DNA of 20,938 nt from NCBI GenBank assembly GCA_050292445.1, contig JBNKLQ010000090.1, positions 1 to 20,938 of the forward strand, in the 5' to 3' direction. The position numbers and the translations under genes are program-made. This document shows, piece by piece, positions 1 to 7,652 of this stretch. Positions within the stretch are counted from its first letter, which is position 1. Each line of letters starts with the position of its first letter. The notes below the pieces were generated by a model that was not told the DNA's origin, searched no databases, and saw only the letters and a program-made list of their open reading frames with translations. The stretch comes from Leptofilum sp050292445. GTDB taxonomy: Bacteria; Chloroflexota; Anaerolineae; Promineifilales; Promineifilaceae.

Positions 1-36
1 TGGTACGGCCGTATAGCAATAATTATTGAAGCGTAC

Positions 37-1092
37 TCAATTCGTGGTAGATTGTGCCAGACCGCGCAGCAAACGGCCTGGCAATCCAGGCCCTTCGTAG
101 ATCAAACTGGTGTACAACTGCACCAAACTGGCCCCCGCGTCCAATTTGGCCTGCACATCTGCAACGGTGCGCACGCCGCCCACGCCAATGATGGGGAGAC
201 GGCCGCTTGTCTGCCGATAAATGTGGTGAATGATCGCCGTACTTTGCTGGCGCAAAGGCAATCCGCTTAATCCCCCGCCTTCATTTTTGTTGGCTGAGGT
301 CAATCCCTGGCGGCCGATAGTGGTGTTGGTGGCGATGATGGCGTCAATCTGGTTGTCCTGAACGACCGTTAAAATTTCATCCAGTTCAGCCAGGGTAAGA
401 TCGGGGGCAATTTTGACAAATAACGGCCGTTTGGCCACGTTTTGTGCTTGAGCCAATGATGCATTTCCGGCCGTCAATGTGCCCAGCAGCTGTCCCAAAT
501 AATCCCCACCTTGCAGTTCACGCAAGCCTGGCGTGTTGGGCGAGCTGATGTTCACGGCCAGGTAATCGGCAAACGGATAAACCGCCTGCATCACGGCGAT
601 GTAATCACCGGCAGCTTCGGCCAGCGGCGTTTCTTTTTGCTTGCCCAGGCTCACGCCCAGCACAAAATCGCGCGGCTTAGCCGCCAGCTGGCGCAGACGC
701 GGCACAGCCGCCGCCACGCCGCCGTTGGGAAAACCCATCCGATTGATAATCGCGCCGTCTTCTGGCAAACGGAAGATGCGCGGGCGCGGATTGCCCATCT
801 GGGGGTGTGGCGTGAGCGTTCCCACCTCGATATGGCCAAAGCCCAGCGCCGCCAGGCCAGTGGCTACGCGAATATCTTTGTCAAAGCCAGCGGCCATGCC
901 CAGCACGTTAGGGAAGGTGAGTCTGGCGAATTCAATTGGTTTGTAAGGAAGTTGACCGGCAATTTTGGTGAGAAACGGCCGTGTCATCCCACCCTGTGCC
1001 AGCTCCAGCGACCGCAACGTGCGCTCATGCACCGTCTCCGCATCCATCCGCCGCAACAACGGGAAAACAAACCGCGAATATAAACTAGCCAA
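37..1092 (-). CDS. pyrD: Class 2 dihydroorotate dehydrogenase (quinone)
   Basis: Oxidises dihydroorotate to orotate in pyrimidine synthesis, passing electrons through FMN to membrane quinones. Seen: an N-terminal helix segment (SLYSRFVFPLLRRMDAE) like the membrane-docking helices of class 2 enzymes, then GMAAGFDKD, VGTLTPHPQMGNPRPR, NRMGFPNGG, NISSPNTPGLR (with the serine that serves as catalytic base in class 2), VKIAPD, ATNTT and the C-terminal phosphate-binding part GVGGV...YTSLIYEGP. The open frame extends back to 1185, but that extension is unlike the family and lies inside the upstream gene. A TTG at 1092, preceded by AGAGGA with an 8-base spacer, gives 351 aa and aligns with the E. coli start MYYPFVRKALFQLD. 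The gene overlaps the TfoX-like gene by 8 bases, suggesting coupled translation. Identity is certain; the start is inferred. Confidence 0.95.
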   Translation of the reverse strand: MASLYSRFVFPLLRRMDAETVHERTLRSLELAQGGMTRPFLTKIAGQLPYKPIEFARLTFPNVLGMAAGFDKDIRVATGLAALGFGHIEVGTLTPHPQMGNPRPRIFRLPEDGAIINRMGFPNGGVAAAVPRLRQLAAKPRDFVLGVSLGKQKETPLAEAAGDYIAVMQAVYPFADYLAVNISSPNTPGLRELQGGDYLGQLLGTLTAGNASLAQAQNVAKRPLFVKIAPDLTLAELDEILTVVQDNQIDAIIATNTTIGRQGLTSANKNEGGGLSGLPLRQQSTAIIHHIYRQTSGRLPIIGVGGVRTVADVQAKLDAGASLVQLYTSLIYEGPGLPGRLLRGLAQSTTN

Positions 1093-1360
1093 AGCGAAAA
1101 TCCTCTGCTTCAGCCAATAGCTGCTTTTTAACCTCTGGAGGCAGCTTGTTCCAGGGAATATCGTGCAAAGCACCATAAAGCGCATACAGCAAATTAAGAC
1201 TTACCGGGTAACCTTGCGCCTTTAATAAACAGTAAGCTGGCACGATGCCCCGCGCGACCAAATCTTGCCGCGTCCGCACCCCAATTTCTGCCAACCAACT
1301 TGCGGACTTTGGACCAAGGTTTAACAATGTTTCCAATTCTGAGTTTGCCATCGCATCCAT
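1085..1360 (-). CDS. TfoX C-terminal domain-like protein
   Basis: A 91-aa protein matching the free-standing TfoX C-terminal domain family (helix-hairpin-helix-like): LNLGPKSASWLAEIGVRTRQDL near the N-terminus, then YCLLKAQGYPVSLNLLYALYGAL and WNKLPPEVKKQLL. In TfoX/Sxy this domain accompanies an N-terminal competence-regulator domain, which is absent here; stand-alone copies are common and of unknown role. Two ATGs are possible, 1360 and 1351. The first directly follows the T-tract of the terminator that closes lepA, so expression may depend on read-through or on a promoter hidden in the lepA end. It is followed by pyrD with an 8-base overlap. Family assignment is good; function is unknown. 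Confidence 0.8.
   Translation of the reverse strand: MDAMANSELETLLNLGPKSASWLAEIGVRTRQDLVARGIVPAYCLLKAQGYPVSLNLLYALYGALHDIPWNKLPPEVKKQLLAEAEDFRFG
1101..1106 (-). promoter_or_regulatory. Ribosome binding site selecting the TTG start of pyrD
   Basis: AGAGGA on the minus strand, 8 bases upstream of the TTG at 1092 and inside the last codons of the TfoX-like gene. No comparable site precedes the far-upstream ATG at 1185. It supports a short pyrD form whose start overlaps the previous stop codon. Confidence 0.6.
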
Positions 1361-1390
1361 AAGAAAAAGCCATCTCGTGAAGGAGATGGC
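1361..1390 (-). terminator. Intrinsic terminator after lepA
   Basis: Minus strand: perfect 8-bp stem GCCATCTC/GAGATGGC (1383-1390 with 1369-1376), 6-base loop, then TTTTTCTT (1368-1361). It starts 8 bases after the lepA stop. The T-tract runs directly into the ATG of the TfoX-like gene, so the element may also limit transcription of that gene and of pyrD. Confidence 0.85.
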
Positions 1391-1398
1391 TTATGAAG

Positions 1399-3204
1399 CT
1401 AATCATCGTTAAGCTGCAACACAGCCATAAACGCCTCTTGCGGCACTTCCACCGTGCCGATCATCTTCATGCGCTTTTTACCCTTCTTCTGCTTTTCCAG
1501 CAGCTTGCGCTTACGGGAAATGTCACCACCATAACATTTGGCCAGCACATCCTTGCGCATCGCCTTCACCGTGGCTCGGCTAATCACGCGCTTGCCCGTT
1601 GCCGCCTGAATGGGCACCTCAAACATCTGGCGCGGGATTTTGCTCTTTAGCGCCGTGACCAACTTCTGCCCGCGATGATAGGCAAGGTCCCGATGCACAA
1701 TCATCGCCAGCGCATCAACGGGCTGCTTATTGACCAACACTTCCAACTTCACCAGATCAGAGGCACGATAGCCTGCCGCTTCATAATCCATCGAGGCATA
1801 ACCCCGTGTACCGCTTTTCAACTTGTCGTAAAAATCAATAATGATTTCCGCTAGAGGGATGTCAAATTTCAGCACCACGCGCCCCGGTGCTGGATATTCC
1901 TGCCCCACAAACTCGCCGCGCCGCTTGATGACCAAATCCATCACCACCCCATAATACTCGTCCGGGGTAAAAATTTGCACATGCATCCACGGCTCACGAA
2001 TCTCCTCGAATTGACCTTCATCGGGCAGTTCGGCAGGGCTATCTACGATGATCTCTTCACCCGTGTGGGCCATTTTCACTTCATAACGCACGCTGGGTGC
2101 AGTAGCTACCAAATCGAGATCATACTCTCGCTCCAGCCGCTCCTGGATAATCTCCATGTGGAACAGCCCCAAAAAACCACAGCGGAAACCAAAATTCAAA
2201 GCATCAGACGTTTCTTGCTCAAACACAAGGGCGGCATCGTTGAGTTGAAGTCGCTCTAAAGCTTCTTTCAAGAGCGCATAATCTTCGCCTTCGGTGGGGT
2301 AAAATCCGGCAAACACCATTGGCTTAACAGCCTGATAGCCGGGCAGCGGCTTGGTAGCAGGTCGATCACGAAGCGTCACAGTGTCGCCCACACGACATTC
2401 ACGGACTGTTTTAAGCCCAGTAGCGATATAACCCACTTCACCTGCAGAAAGAGTGTTAACTGGCTTCATGGCAGGTGCAAAGATACCAATTTCGATGGGT
2501 TCGGCCGTTACTTCATTGGACATCATCTGAATCCACTGACGCTTATCTAGCTTGCCTTCAAACACACGGACGTAGGCAATGACCCCTTTGTAAGAATCAT
2601 AATGAGAGTCAAAAACCAGGGCACGCAAAGGCGCTTCGTTGTCGATGGTGGGCGGTGGCACGCGCTGCACAACAGCTTCTAAAACCTGGCCTATGTTGGT
2701 GCCCGTTTTGGCACTGATAGGAATCACATCTTCAGCAGGAAGGCCAATGATGTTTTCTATTTCTTCGGCAACATCATCAGGTAAGGCAGCAGGTAAATCG
2801 ATTTTGTTTACAACGGGGATAATTTCCAGGTCTGCTTCTAGTGCCAGGTAGAGGTTGGCCAACGTTTGAGCTTCGATCCCTTGCGTGGCATCCACCACCA
2901 GCAAGGCACCTTCACAACCAAGTAGAGCGCGGCTTACTTCATAGCCAAAATCGACATGCCCAGGCGTGTCGATGAGGTTCATGATGTATTCTTCGCCATC
3001 TTTGGCCGTGTAAGTCATGCGTACGGCCGAAGCTTTGATGGTAACGCCTTTCTCCCGTTCCAAATCCATGCTGTCGAGCACTTGCTCTTGCATCTCACGC
3101 TCAGTAAGCGTGTCGGTTTCTTGCAGCAGGCGATCGGCTAAGGTTGATTTCCCATGATCAATATGGGCGATAATGCAGAAGTTACGAATGTTGCTTTGTT
3201 TCAT
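1399..3204 (-). CDS. lepA: Elongation factor 4 (back-translocating GTPase LepA)
   Basis: Ribosome-associated translational GTPase of 601 aa, the normal family length. Seen in order: G1 AHIDHGKST, G2 region EREKGVTIKASAV, G3 DTPGHVDF, G4 NKIDLP, G5 SAKTG, then the beta-barrel domain, EF-G-like domains and the LepA-specific C-terminal domain with the lysine-rich KRKLLEKQKKGKKRMKMIG. EF-G domain IV is absent, as in all LepA proteins. ATG start at 3204. The transcript may be nearly leaderless, because a TATACT box ends only 6 bases before the ATG. Divergent from the molybdopterin-fold gene. No exact ACGGCCGT octamer falls inside this gene. Confidence 0.98.
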   Translation of the reverse strand: MKQSNIRNFCIIAHIDHGKSTLADRLLQETDTLTEREMQEQVLDSMDLEREKGVTIKASAVRMTYTAKDGEEYIMNLIDTPGHVDFGYEVSRALLGCEGALLVVDATQGIEAQTLANLYLALEADLEIIPVVNKIDLPAALPDDVAEEIENIIGLPAEDVIPISAKTGTNIGQVLEAVVQRVPPPTIDNEAPLRALVFDSHYDSYKGVIAYVRVFEGKLDKRQWIQMMSNEVTAEPIEIGIFAPAMKPVNTLSAGEVGYIATGLKTVRECRVGDTVTLRDRPATKPLPGYQAVKPMVFAGFYPTEGEDYALLKEALERLQLNDAALVFEQETSDALNFGFRCGFLGLFHMEIIQERLEREYDLDLVATAPSVRYEVKMAHTGEEIIVDSPAELPDEGQFEEIREPWMHVQIFTPDEYYGVVMDLVIKRRGEFVGQEYPAPGRVVLKFDIPLAEIIIDFYDKLKSGTRGYASMDYEAAGYRASDLVKLEVLVNKQPVDALAMIVHRDLAYHRGQKLVTALKSKIPRQMFEVPIQAATGKRVISRATVKAMRKDVLAKCYGGDISRKRKLLEKQKKGKKRMKMIGTVEVPQEAFMAVLQLNDD

Positions 3205-3210
3205 ACCTGT

Positions 3211-3240
3211 AGTATATCAAAATGGCTGGCAAATGGTTAA
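3211..3240 (-). promoter_or_regulatory. Probable lepA promoter, near-leaderless
   Basis: Minus strand TATACT (3216-3211) with a weak TTAACC (3240-3235) 18 bases upstream. Only ACAGGT separates the -10 box from the ATG at 3204, which places the expected transcription start at or within a base or two of the start codon. Confidence 0.45.
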
Positions 3241-3288
3241 ATCACTCTCTTTTACGGTAGAATAAGTCAAATTTTCTGCGAGGTTTTT

Positions 3289-3795
3289 ATGGAACCACAT
3301 GATGAAACGGCCGATCCGCTGCAACCACATAGTCACGAGCCAAATCCAGCCCCCCCAACAGATGATCCGACATTTAAACTGGTGCTGCCAAACGGCCGTT
3401 CCCAAACCATCACCGTCCAAGATTTGCAGCAGTTACCCAACGTCTCTGTAGCTGATTGTTACATCGTCAGCACCGGGCACGGCACCTCTGGTCCATTTAC
3501 ATTCACAGGGGCAACGCTTTTGGCTTTTGTTAGTCATTATTGTGATGAGCCGTGGTCACAAGTCGAGGTGGTAAGCACAGACGGTTTTGGCAATCGCGTA
3601 CTGGCCAAGGAACTGCATCAGCCAGACCCAGCCGGGCCTATTTTGCTGGCCCATGAAATGAATGGTCAGTCACTCACCCGCGAACAGGGTTTGGTGCGGA
3701 TGATTGTGCCTAGCGAGCGGGACGATGCGTTGAGGCAGGTGAAATGGGTGGGGAAAGTGAAGGTGATTGGAGGTAGAGATGGGGAACGGCCGTAA
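3289..3795 (+). CDS. Small sulfite-oxidase-fold (molybdopterin-binding-like) protein
   Basis: A 168-aa protein whose core (about residues 25-160) resembles the oxidoreductase molybdopterin-binding domain of the sulfite oxidase/YedY superfamily. Visible are DLQQLPNVSVADCYIVSTGHG, GPFTFTGATLLAFV, VEVVSTDGF, PILLAHEMNGQSLTREQGLVRMIVPSE and a closing VKWVGKVKVI. In active members the cofactor-binding Cys lies in a CVxGW-like element. Here a Cys is present at ADCYIVSTG, but the surrounding signature is weak and no dimerisation domain, signal peptide or heme partner is seen, so cofactor binding is uncertain. The start is supported by GAGG at 3280. The TAA stop is formed by the octamer copy at 3786-3793 running into the A-tract of a terminator. 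Confidence 0.7.
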   Translation: MEPHDETADPLQPHSHEPNPAPPTDDPTFKLVLPNGRSQTITVQDLQQLPNVSVADCYIVSTGHGTSGPFTFTGATLLAFVSHYCDEPWSQVEVVSTDGFGNRVLAKELHQPDPAGPILLAHEMNGQSLTREQGLVRMIVPSERDDALRQVKWVGKVKVIGGRDGERP

Positions 3796-3822
3796 AAAAG
3801 TCCTGGCTTAAATTCCAGGACT
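3794..3822 (-). terminator. Intrinsic terminator between convergent genes
   Basis: Perfect 8-bp stem AGTCCTGG (3799-3806) with CCAGGACT (3815-3822) and an 8-base loop. The six A residues at 3794-3799 become a U-tract in minus-strand RNA, so it mainly ends the DJ-1/PfpI-like transcript. The plus-strand side has only GTTAAT and would be weak. Confidence 0.8.
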
Positions 3823-3853
3823 GTTAATATGAATCGTTCCCACAAATAGTTGA

Positions 3854-4330
3854 CTACGAAGCATAAACAATGCGCTCGGTCAAAGATTTAACAAATTCTT
3901 CAAGACCCTGTTCTGCCTTATGCTGCAACGTCACACGATCAGAGCAGACTTGCTCAACATCATCAGCCAGAATCCGGTTGGTACCCGTCACCGCCACGCG
4001 TCCTCTGCCACTATTCAGCTCCATCAACAACGACTTTACCCGGGCATCATGACGCAGAGCATCCCCATTTCTGCCGCCAGACGGCAAAATTACCAAACAA
4101 TCTTCCCCAGTGGGATCAAACGGCTTGTCCGCCAAGGCATAATCTGCCTTCAGGCCAACACCTTGGCGACTATAAACCAATTTATCAAACAAGCTCACAC
4201 TCTTAATTGACAACCCAGCCTGACGAAAATTATGCAAGAAGTAAATTACTTCCAGTTCATCAAAACCGTCGCCAATCAAAATATAGCTTTGCGATCTTTT
4301 CTTTCTGCCATTCCGATAGGGTAAAGACAT
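3854..4330 (-). CDS. DJ-1/PfpI-like protein lacking the nucleophile cysteine
   Basis: A 158-aa protein with the DJ-1/PfpI (class I glutamine amidotransferase-like) fold: a first strand with GDGFDELEVIYFLHNFRQAG (the conserved acidic residue after the first strand), a second strand SIKSVSLFDK, then SRQGVGLKADYAL and the strand-loop DCLVILPSGGRNGD. At the nucleophile elbow, where active members have a Cys in an AxCxG-like turn, this protein reads VAVTGTN. Protease, deglycase or amidotransferase chemistry is therefore unlikely, and a sensing or binding role is inferred. The start ATG at 4330 has GAGGAGC upstream. It lies downstream of the small membrane peptide gene on the same strand and ends at an intrinsic terminator. 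Confidence 0.7.
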   Translation of the reverse strand: MSLPYRNGRKKRSQSYILIGDGFDELEVIYFLHNFRQAGLSIKSVSLFDKLVYSRQGVGLKADYALADKPFDPTGEDCLVILPSGGRNGDALRHDARVKSLLMELNSGRGRVAVTGTNRILADDVEQVCSDRVTLQHKAEQGLEEFVKSLTERIVYAS

Positions 4331-4356
4331 GATGCTCCTCGTGTTGCCAACAACTC

Positions 4357-4394
4357 ACAAGGTCGTGGCTTCCTTGTAAGAACATTACATTATA
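4357..4394 (-). promoter_or_regulatory. Probable promoter and leader inverted repeat of the DJ-1/PfpI-like gene
   Basis: Minus strand TATAAT at 4394-4389 without a convincing -35 box. The leader then contains an inverted pair ACAAGG/CCTTGT (4357-4362 and 4372-4377, 9-base spacing), which could be an operator or a small hairpin. The SD GAGGAGC follows. Confidence 0.4.
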
Positions 4395-4415
4395 AGTCAA
4401 TATAAAAGCAAAATG

Positions 4416-4589
4416 CTAGCCGGTACAAACACTACCGCTCGATGCACAATAACGCATTATTGATGGATCAATAAGCGCCAGACTAGTGTTTTGGGCGATA
4501 AAACTCAAAGCTAAAACTGTTAATAACCCAACCAAGACTAAAACAAGCAAGAAAAAAGCGATCCTATTATTAATGATTATTGACATCAT
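4416..4589 (-). CDS. Small single-pass membrane peptide
   Basis: A 57-aa peptide starting MMSIIINNRIAFF, with one hydrophobic helix (about residues 10-34, FFLLVLVLVGLLTVLALSFI) and a short polar tail containing two Cys (RYCASSGSVCTG). An in-frame ATG exists at 4604, but the sequence between it and 4589 contains the ribosome binding site AGGAGA, six bases before the ATG at 4589, which argues for the shorter form. The topology fits a small inner-membrane or phage-shock-type accessory peptide, but no family is recognised. It is divergent from the STAND ATPase gene and upstream of the DJ-1-like gene on the same strand. Confidence 0.55.
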   Translation of the reverse strand: MMSIIINNRIAFFLLVLVLVGLLTVLALSFIAQNTSLALIDPSIMRYCASSGSVCTG

Positions 4590-4595
4590 GGAAAA

Positions 4596-4601
4596 TCTCC
4601 T
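4596..4601 (-). promoter_or_regulatory. Ribosome binding site setting the start of the small membrane peptide
   Basis: AGGAGA with a 6-base spacer (TTTTCC) to the ATG at 4589. It lies inside the longer open frame, which makes the upstream ATG at 4604 unlikely. Confidence 0.6.
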
Positions 4602-4786
4602 CATTCATTAGGTTTTTTAAACAAACAGCAACCAAATTCTCTATTCTGAAACTGTAATAAGGGTGTAATAGCTCAGGTGAAACATAAGGTAACAAAACCA
4701 ATCTATAACAAACTGCAAAATAGCTTCAATATGACTGCAACCCCCCTGCAAATTTTTTACCAAAACGTGTAAGATAGCTTATGATT

Positions 4787-4814
4787 TTGTAGTAACGAAC
4801 ATATTAAGCATAAT
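4787..4814 (+). promoter_or_regulatory. Possible promoter of the HTH-NB-ARC gene
   Basis: TTGTAG (4787-4792), 16-base spacer, CATAAT (4809-4814). This predicts a leader of about 30 bases before the GTG start at 4850. The 260-base divergent intergenic region (4590-4849) is strongly AT-rich, and I see no other defined element in it. Confidence 0.4.
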
Positions 4815-4849
4815 AAGCAGCTTCTTAGATCGACAAAACGAGGGATGAT

Positions 4850-6262
4850 GTGATTAATTCAGAAGATGTTCTAGCCGCTCTCCGCTTATGGCATGGTGGT
4901 GAAACCAGTTATTGGCCGCTACACCAACTGCGTTTAGGACTGGGGTTGTCACAGTCTGAGGATATTTTCAGCACGCTTGCAGAAGCCGGTCCAGCTGCTG
5001 TCAACCGTGCAATTCTAAGTTATGGTCTAGAGCAATTACGCAACGTTTCTCCAGAGGCTGAAGAATTATTGCGAGAGCGTTTTGAAAATCGGAGGGATGT
5101 ATTAACGGTCGCAAATCGCCTGAATATTTCCGAATCCACACTCTATTATCGCCAGCGACAGGCTATAACCCACCTAACTGACATTCTTAACCAACAAGAA
5201 GACCTGGCAAGTGGCGATTGGCGTGCCAAAATGAATAGTCGATTGAGCTTGCCTTCATATGAAACATTGGTGGGTATCCAAAAAGCGGAGGAAATTCTGA
5301 AGCAAGTCTTGTTTAATGAAAACGAGCATTTTATTGTTTCCATTGATGGGATTGGCGGTTTAGGCAAAACTGCCTTGGCAGATCATTTAACCCGCCTATC
5401 GATAAAAACAACAAGGTTTGACGAAATTGCCTGGGTCACGGCTAAACACACGCATTTATCTATGCTTGGCCGACTACAAATCGAAAGCGGCCGTCCGGCT
5501 TTAACTTTGCCTCTATTAATTGAGAAGCTATGCATCCAGTTTAATTTGAGAACCAGTAACAGCTCAACACATTTAGAAAGGCAAAGAATGCTCTACAAGT
5601 TTTTGAAGGAACGGCGATGTCTCATCGTTATAGATAACTTGGAAACTGTCGCCGACTATCGAAGCTTAATACCAGAGCTGCAAAAGTGGCAAAATCCAGC
5701 AAAATTTTTGCTCACTTCACGCATTCGATTATTAGCGGAACCTGGCATATTTTCCTATTCTCACAAAGAATTAGATCAAGATGCAGCCCTTCAGTTAATT
5801 CGGCAGGAAGCCAAACGCGGCGGTTTCACCGATCTTGTCAGCGCCACCAATGAAGATCTCATCAAGGTTTATGAAGTCGTTGGTGGTAATCCTTTGGCAC
5901 TAAAATTAATCATTGGGCAGCTAAGGTTTTACTCGCTCTCTAGCGTATTAAGCCGTTTCACAGATAAAAAACCCACAGAAACTAATGAGGGAATATTCGA
6001 TTACATTTTTCGTGAAATCTGGGAATCGTTAGAGGACAATAGCAAAATGATCCTGATCAGCTTAACCCAGGCTGGTGAAACTGGCTTTACTATAGAACAC
6101 TTAGTGGGGGTATCAGAATTATCAGAATCCGTTATCTATAATTGTGTAACCGGGCTAGTCATGTCATCTTTAGTCGATATTACAGGTTCACTCCTGGAAA
6201 GGAGATATAAACTTCACCGGTTAACGGAGATTTTTTTGCTTCGACTACTTGAGGAAGAATAA
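4850..6262 (+). CDS. STAND ATPase: HTH plus NB-ARC
   Basis: A 470-aa protein. Residues about 66-112 form a sigma-region-4/ArpU-like helix-turn-helix (SPEAEELLRERFE...VANRLNISESTLYYRQRQAITHL). An NB-ARC/AP-ATPase module follows: Walker A GIGGLGKT (167-174), Walker B CLIVIDN (257-263), arginine-containing LLTSR (287-291) and GNPLAL near 346. A winged-helix-like segment (QAGETGFTIEHLVGV...LVDITG) closes the protein. STAND proteins act as nucleotide-dependent switches that oligomerise after ligand sensing. The usual C-terminal repeat sensor is missing here and is encoded by the next gene, which starts within the stop codon (TAATG). Start is GTG with GAGGG five bases upstream. No nuclease, TIR or protease effector is visible, so a regulatory role is favoured over direct cell killing. 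Confidence 0.85.
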   Translation: MINSEDVLAALRLWHGGETSYWPLHQLRLGLGLSQSEDIFSTLAEAGPAAVNRAILSYGLEQLRNVSPEAEELLRERFENRRDVLTVANRLNISESTLYYRQRQAITHLTDILNQQEDLASGDWRAKMNSRLSLPSYETLVGIQKAEEILKQVLFNENEHFIVSIDGIGGLGKTALADHLTRLSIKTTRFDEIAWVTAKHTHLSMLGRLQIESGRPALTLPLLIEKLCIQFNLRTSNSSTHLERQRMLYKFLKERRCLIVIDNLETVADYRSLIPELQKWQNPAKFLLTSRIRLLAEPGIFSYSHKELDQDAALQLIRQEAKRGGFTDLVSATNEDLIKVYEVVGGNPLALKLIIGQLRFYSLSSVLSRFTDKKPTETNEGIFDYIFREIWESLEDNSKMILISLTQAGETGFTIEHLVGVSELSESVIYNCVTGLVMSSLVDITGSLLERRYKLHRLTEIFLLRLLEEE

Positions 6263-7467
6263 TGAGCCTTGCTCTCCCAATCACTCAAAAGACTAGATGG
6301 CGAAATGTGCTTCAGAAGCAAAAGTTGGCCAATGCGCAACGCTGGTTAAATATGCTTGAAACAAGCGATGATCCGACCACGCTCGTCCGCGAAGATTATG
6401 ATAATTTTTTAAGAGCACTGGAAACAACATTACAATCTTCACAGACTTTTGAAATCGCCTATAAGCTAAACCAATTTTTGTTTCCCATCATCTTCGGCTA
6501 TGCAGATTGGGATCGGTGGCTGATCTATCTACAGCAAATGCATCACACAAGCAATCTTCTTAATAAGGATCATGAACAAGCTCACTTGCTGCAACAAATT
6601 GGAGATATTCAATACCATAAAGGTAACTTACAAAATGCAGAAGAAAATTACCATGTTGCCAGTAACTTGTATAAAAATCAGGGCAATTTATCCAGCTATT
6701 CTCAGACGTTAGCCATGCTTGCCTCTTTAAAGGATATCAAAGGAGAACCAGAAAAAGGAATTTCCCTCTGCCAAAAGGCACTAGCAACGGCCGAAAAAGC
6801 AGGCGATGAATTGGCCCTGGCAAATGCTAGTTTAAATTTATCAAACATTTACCGTCGCATTCGCAATTGGGACCAAGCCCTCCAAACAGCACAAACTGCC
6901 TATCACATATTCAACAGATTAGGGAACTCTGCCCTATTAACCAAAACGTGTATTACCCTTATCGCAATTTGGGCTGAATCTGGGAACTGGGAAGAAATCA
7001 ATCAACTGTCTGCTGAATTAATTACCGTATTGAATGAATCAGGAGATGTCTATAAGTTAAGCCAACTAAAGAATAATTTGGGTTTAGCAGCCTATAGCCA
7101 GGGAAATTACAACATGGCCGAGACAGCCTGGCAAGAGGCTTTGCAGCTACATTCACAAATTCAGGAGCCTATGGAGCTGGCCAGCATTTATAATAATTTA
7201 GGTATGGTATACACTCAGTTGGAAGAATGGGAAACGGCCGAAGAGATGCTGCTCAAAGCAATTACAGCCCACAAACGCTTTGGTGATACCTTTAGCTGGG
7301 CCAACTCGCTGGACAATTTGGCAGACCTATACGAAGCACGAGGCCAAACGGCCGAATTCAAACAAACCTTGCAGGAAGCTATAGCTGGTTTGCAGGTCCT
7401 TAAAGACACTTCCCACGCAGCTGAGTTGCTAGACTATATGCAAACACGGCTGGCTAACTCAACATAA
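6262..7467 (+). CDS. TPR-repeat protein coupled to the STAND ATPase
   Basis: A 401-aa soluble protein with roughly six to seven tetratricopeptide repeats from about residue 110 to 390, for example LLQQIGDIQYHKGNLQNAEE, ALANASLNLSNIYRRIRNWD, QLKNNLGLAAYSQGNYNMAE and IYNNLGMVYTQLEEWETAEE. The N-terminal 100 residues are helical without a recognised motif. Its ATG shares one base with the stop of the HTH-NB-ARC gene, so the two are translationally coupled. In many STAND proteins the TPR sensor is fused to the ATPase; the two chains here probably form one sensor-switch complex (inference). The last repeats contain two ACGGCCGA near-copies of the dispersed octamer. Confidence 0.85.
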   Translation: MSLALPITQKTRWRNVLQKQKLANAQRWLNMLETSDDPTTLVREDYDNFLRALETTLQSSQTFEIAYKLNQFLFPIIFGYADWDRWLIYLQQMHHTSNLLNKDHEQAHLLQQIGDIQYHKGNLQNAEENYHVASNLYKNQGNLSSYSQTLAMLASLKDIKGEPEKGISLCQKALATAEKAGDELALANASLNLSNIYRRIRNWDQALQTAQTAYHIFNRLGNSALLTKTCITLIAIWAESGNWEEINQLSAELITVLNESGDVYKLSQLKNNLGLAAYSQGNYNMAETAWQEALQLHSQIQEPMELASIYNNLGMVYTQLEEWETAEEMLLKAITAHKRFGDTFSWANSLDNLADLYEARGQTAEFKQTLQEAIAGLQVLKDTSHAAELLDYMQTRLANST

Positions 7468-7652
7468 ATCCCCGTAACACTTTCAATCATTAACTCTTTT
7501 ACGCCCCTATTATCTAGCAAATGCGCCCTATTTGTAGTCACTTTGAAGGTGTTTTGCAGTCTTTTTGAGTGCTGGTTGCCACGATTGTGCTACCATGACT
7601 TTAGGCTGCATCGTTAAAAACACATTTATAGTTCGCGAAAGTAAAGTTAGAT

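Noticed and set aside
511..1083. 190-aa plus-strand open frame
   Set aside because: Antisense shadow of pyrD; low-complexity His/Arg/Gln-rich translation with no family resemblance.
1093..1185. Upstream ATG of pyrD at 1185 as the true start
   Set aside because: The extra 31 residues are encoded within the TfoX-like gene and unlike PyrD N-termini; the TTG with a good SD fits better.
4331..4415. Riboswitch before the DJ-1-like gene
   Set aside because: Only a short 6-bp inverted pair is present; no multi-helix conserved aptamer pattern.
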